DNA of 64,000 bases. It comes from Stachybotrys elegans (lineage: Eukaryota; Ascomycota; Sordariomycetes; Hypocreales; Stachybotryaceae). A program made the position numbers and the translations under genes. Under the pieces are notes generated by a model. That model saw nothing but the letters and a program-made list of their open reading frames with translations. It had not been told where the DNA came from and searched no databases. Of this stretch, positions 59,099-64,000 are shown one piece after another. The DNA lies in contig JAGPNK010000004.1 in the NCBI GenBank assembly GCA_020746835.1, forward strand, positions 496,001 to 560,000, read 5' to 3'. How positions within the stretch are numbered: the stretch's first letter is position 1; the number at the start of each line of letters is the position of its first letter.

Positions 59099-59499
59099 GG
59101 AGGACCGAGGATCTACTGGACCGACCGGTTTAGAGCGAGTCCCGGTCCTAGACTGACGGTCCTGCTAGACAGCCAGTCTATGTAGTATATAGATAGGAGG
59201 ATTCTATGTAGTGTGCCTAGCTAGAAGCCTACTAGCTATTAATACAACTTAGTTACCTTGACTACTATATACATTAAGTATTTAACTATTACTAGATGTA
59301 ATATACACTTAACAGTATGTATACTCTGACTGCTTTACTAATAACTAACCCTGATACAATTGGACTTAGTTATAGTTAGGAACCTAACTGTTATATATTA
59401 ATAGCTCTTGTTTAGATGGTTACTATATACCCTTGAGTAATATTGAACGCAATGTTAACCAACAACTAACCTGCATTACTCTATACCCTAGGCCCCTAG

Positions 59500-60260
59500 C
59501 CCAAGGATATAGCCCAAGCAGCAGCCCGCTAGAAAGCTAAATGGCTCCAGGAGATAATAGCCCTGTGCAATAATAATTAACAGATATAACAATCTCTGGC
59601 ATAGATATAATAATAGTTATAAGCTATAATACTAACTTAATAAGCAGCCTAGAACGCAGGACAATACGAGCTAGGGGCCATTATTAAGCTACTATTACTA
59701 GACTAATTTAGAAAAGGCCTTAATTAGGTCAAATGGTTTTTAAACCAGTGCAATACATACCTCTAGTACTTCCCTTACACTCTTACAAGTAATAAAGGAA
59801 AGGTTCTATTTGTTTTAGGAAGGTTTAAAGGGATAGCTACTTATATGTTCTAGCCTATCCTGAAAGACTATTAAAACAATATCTATAAATTCCAAGAGAA
59901 AGAGACTAACTAACTATTCAGTAGCTACTTAGAGTTCAAACAGTAGATCAAGGATACCTTTAGAGTAGTTAATGAAAAACGAGTGGCAGAATAGAAGCTA
60001 AAGGGCCTTAAATAAGTTAACTCTACTGCAAACTATAGATTGATGTTCCAATAAATCACTATACCCCTTGACTGGGAAAATAGTATACTTATGGCAATCT
60101 TCTATAGTAGACTAAAGGAAAGAGTTAAGGACAAGCTCTATAAGGAGCAATGACTAGACACTCTTATTAAGTATATCCAAATAGCCGTCTACATTAACAA
60201 GAAACAGTTCTAGCAAGAACAGAAGAAAAAGAAAGCTACTACATAACATAGGTAGAAGCA
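59500..60260 (+). pseudogene. gag remnant of the gypsy element
   Basis: Capsid-like helices can be followed in one frame despite stops: VKWFLNQCNTYL, TSNKGKVLFVLGRFKG, FKGIATYMF, IPLDWENSILMAIFYSRL. Typical Ty3/gypsy gag; interrupted by more than ten stop codons. Confidence 0.75.
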
Positions 60261-62094
60261 ACCCTTCGTCAGGAACAATCATGATACCAATACCAAACGG
60301 CAACAAGGAGAGCACTCCACCACTTATAGCATACATACAAAAGCCATGGACACCAGCGTCAGCGCCATATAACAAGATAACAATATTACCTACTATAACT
60401 ATAGCAGGAAGGGCTATATTTAGAGGAACTATTCAGAGCTAGCCTAAAACAAGTTTAGGGTAGAAATACCTAAAAGAGAAGGATTCAGGGAAATAAATAA
60501 GAAAGAACACATACACTTTACACCACTCCCCAACAAGGGAAACACTAGTGTTAGAACTATAACACATACTGTGGCAGTTACTATATACAATAGAAAGAAG
60601 CTATAATTCTACAGACTCATAATCTCACTGGACTGGGATAACTATAAAGCTGTGTAGAAGAATAACTTTAATCCTGCTAAATAGGATAAACTCTATAATA
60701 GAGAACTTGAACATAGGTATACGTCTAAGGAATATTTTAATAAGGAAGGACTTTACTAAGAACTAGAAGATTGGGAATACTAGACACCTAAGCTTGTCTT
60801 TATAGAAGAAAAAGACCCCTACACTCTAGTTAGATAGAGTTACTATAAGGATAACAACTATGAACTCTATAAGTATAAGAAATGTTATTGCTTTAGATAC
60901 TATTATATACTATAACTGTAGAACCAGTTTAAAGAAGCATAGTTAAATAACTTTAACCCAAATTAATAGATAGTTAGCTACATTTAGAACCCATACAAGG
61001 GATAACTCTAAGTAGATAAAGCCATTAAATAGGGACCCCTTAGATCCCCATAAGAAATTGTTAAAACCTACTAGAATCCCATAGAAGACTTCTAGATGCC
61101 ACAAGACGTCTGACAAGCATAGAAGGCCCTAGAGAAGCAAAATAAGAAACAATGGGATTGGAGGCTTGTACAAGACATAGTTATTGCCATAATATCACAC
61201 AATTAGGATGGGAATCCCATTAATAATATTTCTATATAATCCTAATGGGCAAATCAACTATAACAAGTAAGGCAACTAGTAGAGAGAACCTAAATGCATT
61301 GTTAAAACTAAAGAACTATATGTCTATACTTTATATAAGCTAAGTATAATGTTACGGTAGGACTTAGACTAGATATCTCGGAAGACAATATCATTAGTAA
61401 TAAAAACCGCAGATAGCTTATAGGGTTTATGGAAGAAAGGATCTAGGAGGTGTAATCTAATTAGAATAGCAAGGAAGTGTAGGAAGTACTATAAAACTTA
61501 TAGAGCATATAGATATAACTAATACATTACCCTAAAGAGGTAGAAACAGAGTGCGCTATTAAAGCACTTAATAGTATTGTTAGGAGATAAAGCCCTAATA
61601 ATAATAGATTCTATATTTATGGAATAAAGACAGTCTAAGCTCTAGGAGAATAGATAAGACAGGGATAGACAGCTAGAGACACTCCTATTGCCTACAGAGA
61701 TTACCCAGACTATAACAAAGTCTTATAGGTATTATACTATATACACTTGTATAAGATACATAGTAAGGACAAGTTCAGGAATAACTGTTTTCTAACCAAG
61801 ATTACAACTACTCCAGTACTAGGATGCTATATATACCAAGACCTCAAGAACCACTAGGTAATAAGGAAATGGTTATATAATCTATTTGTCTTTAAATAGA
61901 AGAACCAGAAGTATAGTAATTAGTGTATAAGAGCGCTGAACCACTACAACTGTCTATATAAAGAATACAAGATACACATACAAGCCAAGGTCACAGATTG
62001 GCACAATATATCAAAAAACTAAAGACACCCCCTAAGGCAGGATACTAGGGCATAGGGCATAAAGTCCTATACATATATAACAACGATAATAAAG

Positions 62095-62450
62095 AGCAAG
62101 AACTTATTATACAAGTACAGGTTAATAGATAATAGCTTATAGCATTTTTAAACTGTAGAGCACAGAAGAACTATATCAGCCCTAAGGCCATGAACAGGCT
62201 TAAGCTACCATGGAAGTCAATATAAGAAACCACTATCCAAGACACTAATAGAAACGCCCTGCTAGGAGAAGGTATTATAGAAGAGATTGATCACCTCTAT
62301 CTACAAGTTGCAAATAGCAATATATATATATATACCTATATTAGGAAATTCTAAATAGCAGATATACTCTTAAGATACAAATGGTTTAAGAAGCATAACC
62401 TATAGATTAACTAGGAAACTGGCCAGGTAGAATCACTCAGGCAAACCATG
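62095..62450 (+). pseudogene. Aspartic protease remnant of the gypsy element
   Basis: A segment reading IAFLNCRAQKNYISPKAMNRL matches retroelement proteases, where the first three conserved residues should be Asp-Ser/Cys-Gly; here they are Asn-Cys-Arg, both changes explained by G-to-A. Inactive. Confidence 0.65.
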
Positions 62451-62809
62451 CCTAACTGTACTAAAGCAGACTTAGAGAGATCTTAACCTTTTACCAAATG
62501 ACTAGGAGAAGGTAGGTAGAGAATGAAATTCTTACTACCCCTATAAGGGATAGTGCATAAGTAGATATAAGGACAAAGGTGACAAGTAAATTATATTGTG
62601 TGCCAAATGATATAGTAGTTTAAGAAGCTTAATAAGGACCTTAAAGAAATAAGGCAGGAAGTGACCGAGAGAAAAGAGAGACTAAAGAATATACTAACGC
62701 AATATTACAGATATAGAAAGCTCTTTAATAAGGAAGTCAAAGGAGGACTACCACAACACTCTAAATAGAATCACAAGATTAATATTATTGATAGAAAATA
62801 GCTACACTC

Positions 62810-64000
62810 TAATAAGCTATATACCCTCAATGTAAGGCAGGAAGAAGCACTTAAAGAATACTTAGAATGGATGCTATACTAAGGAAAGGTCTAAGTGTCT
62901 AAATTATCAGCTGGATACCCAGTTATGTTTATACCTAAGAAAGATAGCGGGTTATAACTAGTTGTTAACTATAGATAGCTTAATGCTATTACTATTAAAG
63001 ATAGGATACTACTGTCTCTAATAGGGGAAATAAGGGACAGACTATATGGAAAAATGATCTTTACTGCGCTAGACCTTACGTTAGTATACAATTAGATCTG
63101 AATGAAAGAAGGATACAAGTGGAAGATAGCATTCAGGACAAAGTACAGGCTTTATAAGTACCTTACTATACCACAGAGACTGACCAATGTACCCGTGATG
63201 TTCTAACAAATGATTATATATATCTTAAGAGAACACCTTGACATTTTTGTTATATACTATCTTGACAATGTATTAATCTTTTCTAATAATGAGAAAGAGC
63301 ATGAAGGACATGTATACAAGGTGTTATAGCTTCTCAAGAATACACGATTACTGGTTAACCCCCTTAAAAGCAAGTTCTATAAAAAGAAAGTGGCCTTTCT
63401 AGAATATATCATCTTGTATAATAAGATCTAAATAGACCTAAGGAAGATTGTAGTAATTAAGGACTGAAAACCCCTAATAAACGTTACTAAAGTATAATCC
63501 TTTGTTAGCTTAGTAAACTACTACTAACAGTTCATTAAGAATTTTGGGAAGATTGCTATACCTCTTACAAACATTACATAGAAAGGACTTAAATTCTAGT
63601 AGACAGAGAAACAATAGAAAGCCTTTGAATAGATTAAGGATGCTATTACTAGCGAACCTGTACTAAGGACTTTTAACCCTAAATAAGAAATCAAACTTAA
63701 GACAGACTTATCTAACTTTGCAAATAGAGCGTAAATTGGTTAGAGGGATAACAAAGAGAACCTATACCCTATTGCATTTTAGTTATACAAACTGCATAGA
63801 GTGGAACTCAACTATCTAACATATAATAAGGAATTCCTAGTAATAGTAGGAGCTCTTAGAGAATTCAAGCACTACTGTATAGGTAGCAAACACTAGATTA
63901 AAATCTTTATAGATTATAAAAACATTACTTACTTTACCACTACTTAGAAGTTAAGCAAGTGACAACTTGGTTATATAGAATACCTTGCCCAATTCAATTA
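62810..64000 (+). pseudogene. Reverse transcriptase-RNase H remnant of the gypsy element
   Basis: Readable blocks: LSAGYPVMFIPKKDSG, FTALDLTL, a palm motif YLDN where YxDD is required, NPLKSKFYKKKVAFLEY, and an RNase H region with KTDLSNFANRA and KHYCIGSK. Many TAG codons interrupt. The lost catalytic Asp and the stops make it inactive. Continues beyond the window. Confidence 0.82.

Larger units (their letters stand above)
59057..64000 (+). mobile_element. Ty3/gypsy LTR retrotransposon, inactivated, cut by the window edge
   Basis: Begins TGTAACAACC, a typical LTR start. The LTR may end near 59358 (ataca, then attggac), but this is uncertain. Order of remains is gag, protease, RT-RNase H, all in plus orientation, which fits Ty3/gypsy. 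Frames are cut by many TAG and TAA codons, and conserved positions show these mostly replace Gln (CAG, CAA), as expected from CpA-to-TpA change. The element cannot encode working proteins. Integrase and the 3' LTR would lie right of the window. Confidence 0.85.

Noticed and set aside
59500..64000. Alternative genetic code with TAG/TAA read as Gln
   Set aside because: All other genes in the window use TAG, TAA and TGA as stops at family-consistent ends; C-to-T mutation explains the pattern.

Overview
The window looks like nuclear DNA of a filamentous ascomycete (Pezizomycotina, probably a sordariomycete such as Hypocreales; this placement is inference). Genes have many 48-60 base introns with GT..AG ends and CTAAC/CTGAC branch sites. 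Families are typically fungal: non-reducing polyketide synthase, NACHT NLRs, a Clr5-ankyrin protein and a family 1 pectate lyase. The right end is strongly C-to-T/G-to-A mutated, as expected from repeat-induced point mutation (RIP). I see no RNA gene and no CRISPR.

1-20.8 kb: a secondary-metabolite cluster. In order: the 3' end of a non-reducing PKS (PT-ACP-ACP-TE, +), a P450 (-), a three-repeat Myb regulator (+), a 14-TM MFS transporter (-), a phenol 2-monooxygenase-type flavoprotein (+) and a GMC oxidoreductase with a signal peptide (+). A plausible division of labour is an orsellinate-like aromatic made by the PKS, hydroxylated by the P450 and flavoprotein, oxidised by the GMC enzyme, exported by the MFS protein and switched by the Myb protein. 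An 8-base CGG-N-CCG site recurs upstream of three of the enzymes.

21-45 kb: an accessory region. An alpha/beta-hydrolase-NACHT NLR, an AhpD-like protein, a deletion-scarred HR-PKS relic, a P450 between two ~115 bp direct repeats, an NLR with ankyrin repeats and a C-terminal SPRY domain, a LINE fragment, a Clr5-ankyrin protein and a broken protein-kinase gene. One dispersed repeat occurs at 38.1, 45.4 and 58.2 kb.

46.5-50.2 kb: a SnoaL-like/flavin monooxygenase fusion and a secreted pectate lyase, the last intact genes.

50.45-64 kb: about 7.7 kb of extremely AT-rich DNA nearly devoid of CpA/TpG, then a RIP-mutated Ty3/gypsy element (5' LTR, gag, protease, RT-RNase H) running off the right edge. 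Exon boundaries throughout were placed by eye from frame, splice sites and family motifs.
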